This document shows positions 41,850 to 52,935 of a stretch of DNA of 64,000 nt, one piece after another. The stretch's first letter is position 1. Each line of letters starts with the position of its first letter. Under the pieces are notes generated by a model. The model saw only the letters and a program-made list of their open reading frames with translations, was not told the origin of the DNA and made no database searches. This stretch comes from Blastocladiella emersonii ATCC 22665 (lineage: Eukaryota; Blastocladiomycota; Blastocladiomycetes; Blastocladiales; Blastocladiaceae): the NCBI GenBank assembly GCA_025594325.1, contig JANHCV010000004.1, positions 1,054,001 to 1,118,000 of the forward strand. Direction: 5' to 3'. The position numbers and the translations under genes were made by a program.

Positions 41850-42301
41850 GGTGGATGCGTTGCAGTTAAGGTGGCACACACGTCGGGCACGACAGGGTTG
41901 CTCGAGGTTGCTTACGGCGGCACGGCAGGGTGGCGTGTGGCGGCGGGCGAGGTGAGATGCGCGCGCGAAGCTCAGCTGACGCTGGGTGACCCGTCGCTGG
42001 GGCCTCTCGACTCCTCTCTCCTCTACCCTTGAATGGTGTACCCATATCACGTCCAAATGAATCGTTACTTGAAGCAATATGTTTCTCATTGTCAGGAAAA
42101 TGATGCTTCGGCGCCTGGCAGTCGCATCGCCCGCCCGAGGATGACTCATCGATACCGGAAGCAGCATCGTTCATCAGTCTGCTCGAGATCGAGCGCCTGA
42201 GCTTGAGGCCGCACTGCTCGCACGGCCGCCGAGCCATCGAGTTCACAAACGGTTTCCATTCCGGCCCAACATCATCTTCCCATCAAATGTTACGCCGCTC
42301 G
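41850..42301. other. NOB1 upstream region
   Basis: NOB1 promoter/leader and the 3' flank of the 42302 gene, both on the minus strand. The start-proximal motif lies at 41850-41860. A locally AT-rich patch occurs at 42030-42110. No gene seen. Confidence 0.5.
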
Positions 42302-44544
42302 TCAGATCTCGCACTCGACAAAGAACACGAGGAAGAAGCACAGGACGAACACGAGGAGGAACGTGACGAGGTACACGAGGTTCTCGGGGACGACGAACTT
42401 GACGAGCAGCGACCCGGCGACCACATACGCGACGAGCGTGATCTTGAGCACGTTGTTCCCGTTGCGGAACGCGCGCCGCACGCGCCCGCGCCACGTCCCG
42501 TCGTCGGCTTCGTCGAGCCCCTCGATCGTGTAGTGGAACCCGGCGAGCGCCGGGTGCGGCTCGAGGTTGTCGCCCGCACCGCCGCCATCTTGAGGGAGGA
42601 CCACGGTCGTCGTGCTCGGGATCGTGAACAGGACCGCATCGTCGGCCTCGACCGCCTGCGCCTTGAAGTAGTTGCGCACCGACGACTTCATCAGGAAATC
42701 GTCGTCGGTCCCGAAATACTTGGCCTCGTACTGCACCACCTGCCGCTTAGGCGCCGGCGAGTTGGCACCCGCAACCGTCCCCGCCACGGGCTTTGTCCCG
42801 GCGCGAAGCCGCGCAGATGCCGGGCCGCTCGCCGTCGGACTGACCCCGCTGGCCACCTCGACGACGGCCGCGCCGCCCGGCACCACCGCGGCTGCCGCCG
42901 CGTTGCGCTTGGTCGTCAGCAGCTGCGTGACCTGCTCTCCGCAGTGCAGCGACACCCAGTCCTCGACCGTGAGCGGCGTGCTGTCGGCGTTGAGCGCGCG
43001 CTCGTTGCGGTACGAGACACTGCGGATCTTGAAGTAGGGTTTCTCCACCCCACCACCCACCCCGCCCGCGCCGCCGCCGCGCGACTTGGAGTAGAACTGG
43101 TCCAACCAGTCCCAGTGCCGCCGGTCGGCCGCCGTCGGCGACCCCGCGGCCGCCGCCTTCTTCTTGTGCGCGGCCGACGTCGACATGGACCGCGTGAGCC
43201 GCGGCGTGCCGCGGTTCGTGGTGCGCCCGCGCGGATTTGGCGACGACGAAGATGCCGAGACCGGGTGCAGGACGGCGGGCTGCGCGATATCGACGCGGCC
43301 GAGATCGAGCTCGGGCGCGTTGGGCGCTGTCGGCGACGACTTGGCAATGAACTGGTAGATGTCGTCGGCGCTCGGACGGCGTTTCATGGACGTGCCACCA
43401 GCGGCAGCGCCGCCGTTGGACTCGAGGACCGTCGTTGGGTCCGTCAGCACGAGGCGGAGCTTGCGGCGGTCGCCACCGCTGCTACTGCTTCCCTCGCCCG
43501 TGGGCGAGGTGGCGGCGGGCGGCGGGAACAGCGCGTCGCGAATGTGCTCGGCGAGCGTCTTGGCGGGCGGCTTGCCGAACAGCATGGCGGCGCGCGAGCT
43601 CTTGACCGACGATGTGGGGGAAACGGGGCTCGCGCGTGCCGACTTGCCGCCGCCGCCGCTGCCCTTGCCCTCGGCCAGGCCCGCGGCACGGCGAGCCTCA
43701 AAGTACGCGTCGGGGGTCACGGCGTAGTAGTGCACGTCGCCCACGATCGTCATATTGTTGAGCGGCTACGGGGCGAGGTCAGCAACATAGTGAGAGCCAG
43801 CAGGCGCGATGCACGGAAAACGCACGTTCTTGGCCTTCATGCGGTGCAGCAGCCCCTCCTCGGGCTGGGTGCGGAACAGGACCTTGTTGATATGGTGCGC
43901 GGCGTAGAAGCTGTGGTAGAACTTGGTCTCGTCGTGCGGGTCGACCGTGACGACGCGCGCGAGGATGAAATCCTTTCCGCGCTCCGCGCACAGCGCCATG
44001 AGCGACTCGAACGACTCGATCGTGAACGGGTCCTCGTTCTCGGCGTCGATCACGTCCACCAGGTGCTTGCCCGCGCTCGTCGGCGACAGCTCCGGCAGCG
44101 CCTGCCGCGGCGACGTGATGTTGGCCGAGTGCACCACGATCGTGTCGACGGCCGCCGGGTCCGCGGTCCCGCTCGGTACACCGACGATGCGGATGAAGGC
44201 GCGGCTTGGACCCACGTCGTCGTCGGTCCGCGGCGTCGTCCCGATCTCGACGACCTGCGGCGGCGAGTCGGGCCGCTGCGTCGAGACGGTCAGGCCGGGG
44301 CCGCCGGGGCCGCCGCTGCCCGCCTTGCCCGTCGTAGCGGGCTCCTTGCCGATACCCGGCTCATTGAGCTCTACACGGAGACGAGATGTGAGGGATTGCA
44401 TCCATCGCGCATCGCGGACCCAGGCGTACTCGCGACGGAATCTGGGCTCAGGAGCGTGGGCGTGCTGACATCTTCGTTGATGGACGACATGTCCGAGATG
44501 TCCATATCAGGCTCTTCGGACGTCGGGACGGGCCGGTACGACAT
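42302..44544 (-). CDS. Uncharacterised membrane-anchored protein with a conserved HHINKVLFRTQPEEGLLHRM region
   Basis: Exons 44430-44544, 43826-44370 and 42302-43765 encode 707 aa. Exon joins are in phase (59- and 60-bp introns, donors GTACGC and GTGCGT). The N-terminus MSYRPVPTSEEPDMDISDMS is acidic and disordered. Residues ~150-250 contain the region that looks conserved: FYHSFYAAHHINKVLFRTQP, EEGLLHRMKAKNPLNNMTIV, GDVHYYAVTPDAYF. A Ser-rich middle and a second folded part follow (WDWLDQFYSKSRG, KPYFKIRSVSYRNERALNAD). The extreme C-terminus has two adjacent hydrophobic segments (ITLVAYVVAGSLLVKFVV and LVYLVTFLLVFVLCFFLVFF), so it is probably tail-anchored. I recall similar uncharacterised fungal proteins but cannot name the family. 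Confidence 0.75.
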
Positions 44545-44888
44545 CCGGCCGCGAGGGAGGTGGTGGTGGTGGTGCAGTTGGCGGGGATTCAGGCCGCGGT
44601 ATGATCGGGGTCAAGGACGGCCCCGGTCATGGAGTGCTCGCTTCGTTGCAGGGGGTCGTTTTGTTTGACGTGAGTATCAAACGATCATGCGGAGAAGGGC
44701 GGGGTGGTGTCCGCGAGTCGGGGGCGAGACCGCAAAATGTCTCCCACCACGCGAGCGCGCGCGAGAGAGGTCCACGCGTCGAGGAATCATGTGACTGTCC
44801 TGTCTCGCACTTTGTCTCTCAGCGTTTCGCTCGCGAGCGGGGAGGGTCAAAAAGGGAACTGTACACACGAAAATACAAAAATAGGATA
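44545..44888. other. Spacer between the 42302 gene and BABAM1
   Basis: Promoter/leader of the 42302 gene (minus strand) and 3' flank of BABAM1. No coding frame or TATA box identified; an A-rich run near 44865-44885 may be the BABAM1 3' end region. Confidence 0.45.
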
Positions 44889-46386
44889 TCACGCCGACGC
44901 GTTCTGGTGCGGCCGCTGCTGCGGGTGCGCGAGGAGCCGCGTGAACGCCTTGGCGAGGCGGTTCCAGCTGCGCGAGACTTCGAAGAACCACGACGCGTCC
45001 GGCGGGACGCGGTACGTGACAAAAGCGTTGTAGATCTCCTACACAGGGTGGACGCGGTCGTGAATTTGAGCGGCAAGGCGCGTGGGACGGGGTATGGTTC
45101 GGACCTGCGGAAACGTGTCGTCGCTTGGCGGGTCGTGGATGTAGATGAGGTCGAAGAAGACGCGTTTCGTCGCGTAGAGCGCGTTCATGGCCTAGAAACG
45201 CATGCCAAGAGGTCAGCAGTGCCCGATGGTCGCGGAGACACACAACGTACTGCGTCCGTCGACATGTCCGGGAACACGTTGCTGCGCGAGTACAGCATGA
45301 TGATGCGGACGACCTGGTCGTTGTCGCGCGAGTCGACGTGGAGCGTCTCCTGGATGAGCGTGAAGAGGCTCGACATGTCTGAAGCCCCGGCAGGTTAGCA
45401 GCGGCAGAGTCCACAGGAAGCGAGGCAGGCGCACCGAAGGTGTGGAACGAGCCTGTCGTGCTGAGGTTGTCGATGGCCATGGATAGGAACTCGAGGTCGG
45501 TGGACGGCACCATGTACATTTGAGCTTTCGACTCGAGTGTGATGATCCCGAACTTGTGGCCTATACGGACGGGTTCAGTGAGTCTCGATTCCGAGTCAAT
45601 GAGTGAGCTAAGGTGTGCGTACTCGGCTTGAACATGCGCTTGAGGTAGATGAACCGCTTGAGCAGCTGCTTGGTCTCGTCGAGCCGCGATCTGGACGGAC
45701 AATGGGTAAGTCAAGTACATGCGGCCCAGCAGGACGCAGGGAGCGCACCGTTGCTCAGCCGGGTTGAGCGGCTGCCCGTTCTCGTCGTGGAGATCGATAC
45801 AGAACAGCTACATCCCCACCCGCCCTCGTCAGCTCATCCGCAAGCACTCGCGTCGCTCGAAACGCACAATGTTCTCGTCGACATTCGACGCGAGCTTCTG
45901 CTGCCGCCCCGCATCCGCGTTGACGACCGAGCTGCTGCCGAAGCTCGACCGCGACCCCGCGACCGCCGACACCATATTCCCGACGCTCCCGCCGGGCGTG
46001 TTTCCGCCGAGCAGCAGCGACGAGACAGACCGCAGCTCCTTGAAGATCCGCTCCGTCGGCGTCTGCGCGCGCGTCGGCGAGAAGGGCGAGGTGGCGGCGA
46101 GCGACGTCGAAGGCGGGAGCACGCTCAGGCTGCCCGTGCTAGAGCGCGGCGCGCCTGCGGCGGCGCTCACGCTCGACGCGGGGCTCTTGCCGGGTCCCGG
46201 GATCGACAGCGGCACCGCGTCGCTGAGGTCGAGCAGGTCAAACGTCAGGAGCGACGAGGGCCGCGGGGTCCCGTTGAGGGACGAGTTGGTCGAGGTGCGC
46301 CCGCGCGACGCCGTGGCGGGGCTCGCGACGGAGATGTTAAGGTCCGAGTGGGCGTCCTCGAGCGGGTGCAGCCTTGTTGATGACAT
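44889..46386 (-). CDS. BABAM1: BABAM1/MERIT40 (BRISC and BRCA1-A complex) homologue
   Basis: Seven exons: 45868-46386, 45749-45807, 45623-45690, 45435-45560, 45251-45378, 45105-45191 and 44889-45038, all joining in phase, 378 aa. The first ~170 residues are Ser/Pro-rich. The vWA-like domain follows: NVDENILFCIDLHDENGQP, RLDETKQLLKRFIYLKRMFK, PSHKFGIITLESKAQMYMVP, FHTFDMSSLFTLIQETLHVD, QVVRIIMLYSRSNVFP, RVFFDLIYIHDPPSDD, and the C-terminal RLLAHPQQRPHQNASA, matching the animal KLLAHPLQRPCQSHASY. In animals and plants the protein scaffolds the K63-specific deubiquitinase BRCC36 in DNA repair and cytosolic signalling. It is absent from yeasts. One intron uses the weaker donor GTCCGA. Confidence 0.87.
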
Positions 46387-46654
46387 TGCGAGAAGTGAAG
46401 GCGACAAGAGAGCCGATGAGGAGGCTTTGCTTAGAGGGAGAGAGCAAGACAACAGATACGGTGGCGCTCCGCACTGAAGACGCGATCGCCACGCCCACGT
46501 GCGGATGAACGTCGGCGCTTCTCCACCTCTCCTCTCCAATCGATATGCGAAAAACGGCTCTTTGTACTGAACGGATACACAGATAATGAATGAAAAAGTC
46601 GGTTTGATGCCAGTGATGGGGTAACAACCACCGGCACACTGCAACAACGCGAGT

Positions 46655-48812
46655 CTAGTTGAGGAACCCGCCAGTCCCGTTGGTCGTCCACGCAACACCA
46701 GCCGCCGCGCCCGTCGCCGCCGGGGGAGCAGCGGGACCGCCGCGCGGCGCCGACTGGGGCGGCAGGACCGCCGGCGGGCGGGGCGCGAGCGCGGGCAGCG
46801 TGCGCAGGGGCGCCGGAGCCGGGGCCATTTCCGGGCGCGAGACGGTAAACGACGAGGCCGTAAACCCGAACGGCGCGGGGCCGCCAAAAAACGACGACGA
46901 CGACGGGCCGAACCGGGCGGCAGCGGTGGCGGCCGTCGAAGTCGCAGGCGCGAGCGACGCGTACGACGACGTCTTCGGGATCACGCCCGTCGGGCGCGGC
47001 TGGATCGCGCGGTGCGCCGCAGCGGCAGCAGCGCCGGCGTGCTGGTACGGCTGGGCCGGGAGGAGGTGCGGCAGCGGCGTCGTGGGCGGGGTCGGCGTGG
47101 CCATGGCGGCCGCCGACATCGCGAACGCCGGCTGCTGGTGCGGCTGCTGGTACTGGGGAGCAGCAGCAGCGGGATAATACGCCGACGGGGCCGCGGTACA
47201 ATAAACCGACGACGACGAGGGGGCCCCGTCGGCCATGGTAATTGGTACTCGGTGCGGCGCAGGTACGATGCTCGCCGGCGACGGCGACGACGGGGCCGAC
47301 GCGTGCTGGTGCTGCGGCGGGGCAGCGCCGCCCGGGACGTGGCGGGTGCCGCACCCGGCGCAGGCGCACGGCGCGTCGCCCGAGGTGGGGACGGCAGAGT
47401 GGGCGGCCGGAGCGGGGAGGGCCGAGCCCATGGGCGGCGCGGGCGACGAGTTGGCCGAGACGGGAACGGCGGTCTGGTGGCCGACGGCGGGCGAGCCGGG
47501 GAGGGACACGGGGGCAGCCTGCTGCTGCTGCTGCTGCTGCTGGGCGACCGAGTGGCCAACGATGGGCGACGAGGCGGCCGAGGTGGGCGCCGGGGCAATC
47601 AGGGGCGAGCCCGGATCGGGCTTGGGCGCGACGGGGCTGCCCGAGACGGCAGCGTGGTGGGCGCGGCGCTGGGCGATGCCGACCTCGATGAGCTTCCAGT
47701 CGACGCCGCGCTCGACGAGCATCTCGCGCATGACGTTGCGCTCGACGAGGAGCTCCTCGGTCTGGGCGACGAGCTGGCGCACAAAGTCGACGGTCATGCG
47801 CAGCGTGTTGGCCTTGTTGAGGGCGGCACCCTGGTGGATCGAGTACGGTAGTAGCTCCGATAGGTCCGTGATGGACTGGTTGATCTGGTCTGTGGGGCGG
47901 GAAACGGCGCATCAGTGGTCCGATCACGACGCGACGCGCCACACGCCAGGAAACGTACCGCGGCGGCGGCGCTCGATGACGTTGTGGCTCGCGCGGCGGA
48001 GGCGCTGCTGCTCGCGCTCCTCTTCCTCGGTCGTGTGGCTCTGGCTGTGGTTGGGCGCGAGTCGCGGTGGTTAGTCACGGCCGCGTGTGCGAGTCATGAG
48101 GCGCGCGCGCGAACAACGAATGAAAAATCGGTCGCGTGCAAGGAAGGAGTCGAAGTCGCGGAGGTGGCCACATGGCCCCGTGGCGGCGGCGGCGACTGTT
48201 TTTAAGCCGGTGGCCAGTCGCCGCCGGCCATGCACGCTTGCGAGAGCGATACGACCCCAGCATGGCCGATTAAACGAGAGGACAAGGGGGAGTGGCGAGA
48301 AGGCGGGCGGCTGGCCGACGCCGCCGAGGACGACGACGACAGAACCGGGCGGAGGAAAGGAGTGCGGAGGCGAAGGAGCGGGAAGTTTTCCGATCACCGT
48401 CGAAGCAAACGTACTTGAGGATGTTGACGCCGCTGACGAGGTAGACCATCTTGCGCGGGCGGCCGCGCTTGCGCTTCGGGACAAGGTCCATGTCGTCGTC
48501 GTCGACGGGCGGCGGCGGCACGCCCATGGGCACGCCGGCGAGCGGGGCGCCGGTGGCCGCGGCAGCGGGGCTACCGCCAGGAGTACCGGTAGCCGCAGGA
48601 GCAACGGCCATCGGCTCGGTAGGGTGGGCCATCACCATCGAGCCCGAGCCCGAGTGCGTCGACGACACGGAGCTCGCACGGCTCGAAGCATGGTCGGCGG
48701 CGATCGCCGAGGCGTGCGCGGCAGCAGCGGCCTTCCACGCAGCCGCGTCGTTGGCGGCAGGGTGGCCTTGCGGCGAGGGATGGTGGTGATCGGCAGTGGC
48801 ACCGGCGGGCAT
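46655..48812 (-). CDS. bHLH transcription factor with an N-terminal AT-hook
   Basis: Exons 48415-48812, 47959-48044 and 46655-47889 encode 572 aa. Exon 1 ends in an AT-hook (PKRKRGRPRK, ~residue 115). Exons 2-3 encode the bHLH: REQQRLRRASHNVIERRRRD (basic region with the His-Asn-Val-Ile-Glu-Arg of E-box binders), INQSITDLSELLPYSIHQGA, ALNKANTLRMTVDFVRQLVA, then QTEELLVERNVMREMLVERG (leucine-rich extension). The basic region resembles USF/MITF/Cbf1-type factors that bind CACGTG. The C-terminal ~330 residues are Pro/Ala-rich with a Q8 run. The first intron is ~370 bp, the longest in the window, and is supported by the exact phase but could hide an extra exon. The second is 69 bp. Nuclear regulator; targets unknown. 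Confidence 0.83.
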
Positions 48813-49545
48813 GGTGGCGAGGTCTAGGGCGTGTAGGGCGGGTGGCGCGGGCGGCGGCGGCGAGTGCGGCGAGTGTGCAGTGCGAGCAAGTTGCGAGCGT
48901 GGGCGAGGTGTCCACGGCAGCGGTCGTGAAGCAAGGTGAGGAGGATGGGTCGGAGAGAGAATGACGACGGCGACGGCGACGACCGACGTTGCATAACAAC
49001 GGTTCAAGCCTTTCGGCGACGATTGGCTGCTCCGGCAACTCGGCCTTCGGCCCGCCGCCCCGAAGAAAAATCCCCTCGTGACCTATTTATGTGAGCCCCG
49101 GAACCCTCGCGGCCGCCGACTTCCGCCCGCGACCTCCGACCACTGCCGCGATCCCTTCCAAGTCCAAATCCCTGACCTCGAGAATCCCTGCCATCGTCCA
49201 TCACGGCGGCCATCATTACAAGCACATGGCAGGTCCGTGCGGGCGGCCACCGGCCACCGTCAACGGCCATGGCCGCGGTCGCGGCCGCCGTGCCCATTTC
49301 GAGATCTCCTCATCCCGCGTGACTCTTTTTTTTTCTCTCTGGGATCACAGAACGTGTGAGTGCGCAGTCACACGGCGTCTCAACTCCCCATGACCTGCGG
49401 CGACCATGGTGGCTCGGCCGGCCATCAGCCTCAACGCGCTCCCCCGCGTTCTCCTCCTCGAATGCCGTCATCTCAGGCTGATGCGGGTCAGAATTCAAGC
49501 AACACGCTACCAATTCTGCCTCACGAACCGTGATCCCGATCCCGA
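48813..49545. other. Upstream region of the bHLH gene
   Basis: bHLH promoter and 3' flank of the MDE1 gene, both on the minus strand. It contains a T9 run at 49326-49334 and no coding frame. No gene seen. Confidence 0.5.
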
Positions 49546-51176
49546 CTACGCCTTGTTGCTGTTGGCCGTCGTCTTGGCCTTCTTGGCGGCGGGCGTGCCG
49601 GGCGCGCTGGAGGCAGCCGAGGCAGGGCGCTTCTTTGACGACACGGCGGCAGCGGGGTCTGTACCGGCCGGCTTGGTGGGATTCTTGGCACGCCACTTCT
49701 CCGCGTCCGACAGCAAGAGCTCCATGCTGACCGGAGCGGCGGAAGCTTTCTTGGCCTCGACGGCCGACTTGACCGACGCAGCAGCAGCGGCGGTGCGGGC
49801 GGCGACGCGGCGCGCCGTGGCCTCCGAGACGGGCTGCTTCGCGGCGGCGGACGTCTTGGGCTGCTTGACTGGCGCCTTGCTGGCAGCGGCAGCCGCAGGC
49901 TTGTTGCTGTTGGGCTTCGCCGCCGCAGCGGGCACGGCAGTCTTGGCCTTTGCGGGAGCGGGAGCCGAGGCGGGGACGCGGTCGGTTTTCTTGCCGTGGT
50001 TGTCGTACTCCTCGTCCTCGGGCACGGCGGCGGGGTCGAGGCCGGCCTGGACCATCTTGACGGCCATCTCGAACAGGTAGTCGTAGCACTCGGCCATGGA
50101 CTTGGCCTGTTCCCACGACTCGCCCCACACGTACACGCCGTGGCGGCGCACTAGCACCGCGTTGGTGTCGGGGAAGTCCTTGAGCGCCTAGCGTCGCGAG
50201 AACAAGTCAGTACATCGGGATCATGCAACCGCTCGATCCGCCAACCGCGTACCTTCTCCATGCGCTCCTGCAGATCCTCCTCCTCGGGCGTATTCTCGAT
50301 GATCGGGACGACGAGCCGCTGGTAGTACTTCATCGAGCCCTTGGAGCTGCCGATGCGGATCCCCTTGATCATCTCCTGGTGGGTGATCTCGAACCGGTCG
50401 CCGCGCGTGAGCAGCGTGGCCATGACGGCCGCCTGCGAGTGCGTGTGGATGCACGCGCCCGCGTCGCGCAGGTCGTACGCCGTGTAGAAGAGCGGCGTGC
50501 ACGCCGACTGCTTGAGGGCGACGCCGCGCGGCGACGTCGGGTGCAGGACGATCTCGCGCGTCGACCGGTCCAGGACGAACATGTCCTCGGGAACGAGACG
50601 CTCCTTCTGCACGCCGCTCGGCGCAATGTACACGTGGTCGCCCGTCCGGATCGACATGCCGCCGCCTACGTGTATGCACATCGGGGATCAGTGGCTGAGT
50701 CGCGGGTGCAGCGAGGCGGAGAACGTACCGGTGCCAGAGACCCAGCCGAGGCCGTAGAACTGCTTGCACAGCTCCGAGATGAGGTGCGCGGGCTCGCCGT
50801 GCTTCTCGATGGTGGCGGGAGTAGCGGCAGGCTCGGTCTCGTCGGAGGGAGTGCTGCAGCCGCAGTTCTCGTGCTCCTCCTCGTCGGCAGCCGGCGATGG
50901 AGACGAGGCCGGGGCGGGCTTCGGGGACGCGGGCGAGGCCTTCACCGCCGGCGAGGCCTTGACGGCCGGGGACGCCTTAACGGCGGGCGACGCCTTGACG
51001 GCAGGAGATGCCTTGACGGCGGGCGACGCCTTGACCGAGGGCGAGGCAGGCACCGACTCGACGGCCGCCGGCGCAGCCGCCTCGGGGATCGAGGGCGTGG
51101 CTGGAGTCGACTTGGGCTTCGGGGACGCCGCGGCGCCGTTGCCCGTGTTGCTGACCTTGGACTTGCGTCTCCCCAT
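49546..51176 (-). CDS. MDE1: Methylthioribulose-1-phosphate dehydratase (MtnB/Mde1/APIP) with extra N- and C-terminal regions
   Basis: Exons 50729-51176, 50253-50665 and 49546-50187 encode 500 aa. The class II aldolase-like core is complete: [55 protein letters not shown] (zinc His-x-His), [12 protein letters not shown] (catalytic Glu), and [20 protein letters not shown] (third zinc His). It dehydrates 5-methylthioribulose-1-phosphate in the methionine salvage pathway, cytosolic. Unusual: before the core, residues ~45-85 are six KASPAV-type repeats; after it, ~150 residues are Ala/Lys/Pro-rich ([20 protein letters not shown] to [15 protein letters not shown]), making the protein twice the usual ~240 aa. 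The start element ACGAATCAACACC directly precedes the ATG. Confidence 0.92.
50935..51042. repeat. 18-bp coding tandem repeat, six units
   Basis: Units of the form GACGCCTTGACGGCGGGC start at 50935, 50953, 50971, 50989, 51007 and 51025 with scattered changes. On the minus strand they encode KASPAV repeats near the MDE1 N-terminus. Confidence 0.9.
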
Positions 51177-51189
51177 GGTGTTGATTCGT
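51177..51189 (-). promoter_or_regulatory. ACGAATCAACACC element abutting the MDE1 start
   Basis: The minus-strand sequence ends directly at the ATG (51176). It is the same 13-mer (A variant) as before the P450 gene at 62539-62551. Confidence 0.6.
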
Positions 51190-51423
51190 AGTATGCGCGG
51201 TGGCAGCATAGGAGAGAGAGCGACGAACGAGGACGAAGCCGGATCTGATCACGATCGACCTTGTGGCGCAGGCTGGCCACGTGAAGTATCCGTGCTATAG
51301 AGATGAGAAGCGGATGGCCACAAATGAGTCGTGTATAGGGTGCGAATGAATGGTGTTGGTGACATGGTTGCAATGTGCATAGTAGAGAGTGAGGGGAGGA
51401 AAAGACCGCGTCGACCAAGCCGA

Positions 51424-52935
51424 CTACGCCTTGGACCACATCCGGTCCCAGCGCATGTGGATCGACGGCTTCCGGTCCAGCGTGCCGCCGCCGGCCCCGG
51501 CCTCCATGGCGCTCGGCGTGCCTGTCGCCGCGGCAGCGCAACGGCCGTCGTCCCACGCCTCCTCGGGGATCGACTGCAGCGTGCGGTCCATGGACAGCAT
51601 CGGGACGCTTCCGCGCGACGTGGCCGCGGATCCGCTGCTAAGCCGCGCGTCACCCCCACCGCTGCCGTCGCCCGCCGACGTGCCGTCCTCCATGGGCCAC
51701 GGCGAGTAGAACGACGACATGGTCGACCGCGACGCGTCGCTGCCCACGCGCGTGTTCGCGGGCGCGGCCGTTCCGGCCCCGGCAGCCTGCCGCCACAGCT
51801 GCGTCGAGCGGCGCGCGAGGTTGGGCGCGGCTGCCGTCAGGACTGCGCCGAGGAACGCGAGACTCGAGCGCGACGACCCGCGGGTGTCGCCGGCCGCGGT
51901 TGCCGCGGGACGCGACATGCCGGCGGGGGCGGGGCCCAGCGGCACGTCGACCATGGTGTGCGAGTGCGGGAGGTACAGCCGCTCGGTCGCGAGCGACGGC
52001 GAGCCCACGGGCGAGCAGGAGTGGTGCGTTGAGCTCGCGAGACTCGCGGTGCCCAGTCGGCCAGCGGCGAGGACGGGCGCAGGCGGCGTGACGCGGTCCA
52101 TGGACGCCGCCGAGGCGGAGGCGGGCGGGACGACGGCGATGGTCGTGGCCGTCGGCTGGAACACGCGGTGCTGCGGCGCGCTGCCACCGGGAGGCGGCCG
52201 GTGCACGGTGCGCAGCGACTCGGGCAGCATCCACGTCGTGTGTCGGCGGCGCTTCTTGCTGCGGCGGATGTACAGGGTCATAGCGAGGACGGCCACGAAC
52301 GCGAGGCCGGCGAGCGCGATCGAGAGGAGCGTGGTGGGCGACGACAGGGCGGAGTGGGAGGAAGATGCGGTGCTGGAATCGGGCAGGGTGCCGCTGCTAC
52401 CACTGCCGCCGTTCGTGGTGGCGGGCGCGCGGATCGACGCGGTCATGTCGACGGGGATCGGGGTTGGTGCGGCGGCGGCGATGATGGCCGTGCTGGCCGA
52501 CGCGGGCGAAGCGATGCCCGGGCTCGCCGTATCCGCGGCGGAGACTACGGTAGACGTAGGCGTAACGCTCGAGGCGGCATCCGTCGTGGTGGTGGCCGAC
52601 GCGGAGGTGGCTGTCGTCGTGGTGGTGGAAGAATCGGTGCTCGTCGGCGTCGGGAGCGTCGGCGACGAGAACGCAGAGGTCGTGGCGGATGCTGCCGCCG
52701 GGTCGACCGAGGCCATGGTGATCGTCTCGGTCGCGGATACAGACGGCGTGGCGTTGGACGAAAGGGATGGATCTGTCGTGGTTTCGGAAGCGGCCGAGGT
52801 CGTAGTTGAGGTTAGTGAAGTCGAGGAGGAGAGCGAGTCCGTTGCAGTAGCAGTCGTTGAGGTCGGCGTCGGCGGGGAGGCAGGCGTTTCGGCCGACGTT
52901 ACCGCGGACGCGGACGCGGATGACGATAGATCCAT
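51424..52935 (-). CDS. Mucin-like Ser/Thr-rich single-pass membrane protein
   Basis: A single exon, 503 aa. Residues 1-205 are almost only Ser, Thr, Ala and Pro (a predicted heavily O-mannosylated extracellular stalk, as in fungal wall sensors). One membrane helix at ~215-236 (LLSIALAGLAFVAVLAMTLYI) is followed by a basic stop-transfer RRSKKRRR and a ~265-residue cytosolic tail with conserved-looking short motifs (AARSTQLWRQAAGAG, SFYSPWPMEDGTSA). No WSC cysteine domain is present. There is no N-terminal signal peptide in this model; an unseen 5' exon, or a reversed signal-anchor mode, is possible. A wall-integrity sensor role is inference. Confidence 0.68.
   Translation of the reverse strand: MDLSSSASASAVTSAETPASPPTPTSTTATATDSLSSSTSLTSTTTSAASETTTDPSLSSNATPSVSATETITMASVDPAAASATTSAFSSPTLPTPTSTDSSTTTTTATSASATTTTDAASSVTPTSTVVSAADTASPGIASPASASTAIIAAAAPTPIPVDMTASIRAPATTNGGSGSSGTLPDSSTASSSHSALSSPTTLLSIALAGLAFVAVLAMTLYIRRSKKRRRHTTWMLPESLRTVHRPPPGGSAPQHRVFQPTATTIAVVPPASASAASMDRVTPPAPVLAAGRLGTASLASSTHHSCSPVGSPSLATERLYLPHSHTMVDVPLGPAPAGMSRPAATAAGDTRGSSRSSLAFLGAVLTAAAPNLARRSTQLWRQAAGAGTAAPANTRVGSDASRSTMSSFYSPWPMEDGTSAGDGSGGGDARLSSGSAATSRGSVPMLSMDRTLQSIPEEAWDDGRCAAAATGTPSAMEAGAGGGTLDRKPSIHMRWDRMWSKA

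Noticed and set aside
40290-42032. 580-codon plus-strand frame over NOB1
   Set aside because: Antisense shadow of NOB1; composition is Leu/Arg/Val-rich with no domain.
42203-44668. 821-codon plus-strand frame over the 42302 gene
   Set aside because: Shadow frame; it spans the introns and promoter of the minus-strand gene without regard to exon limits.
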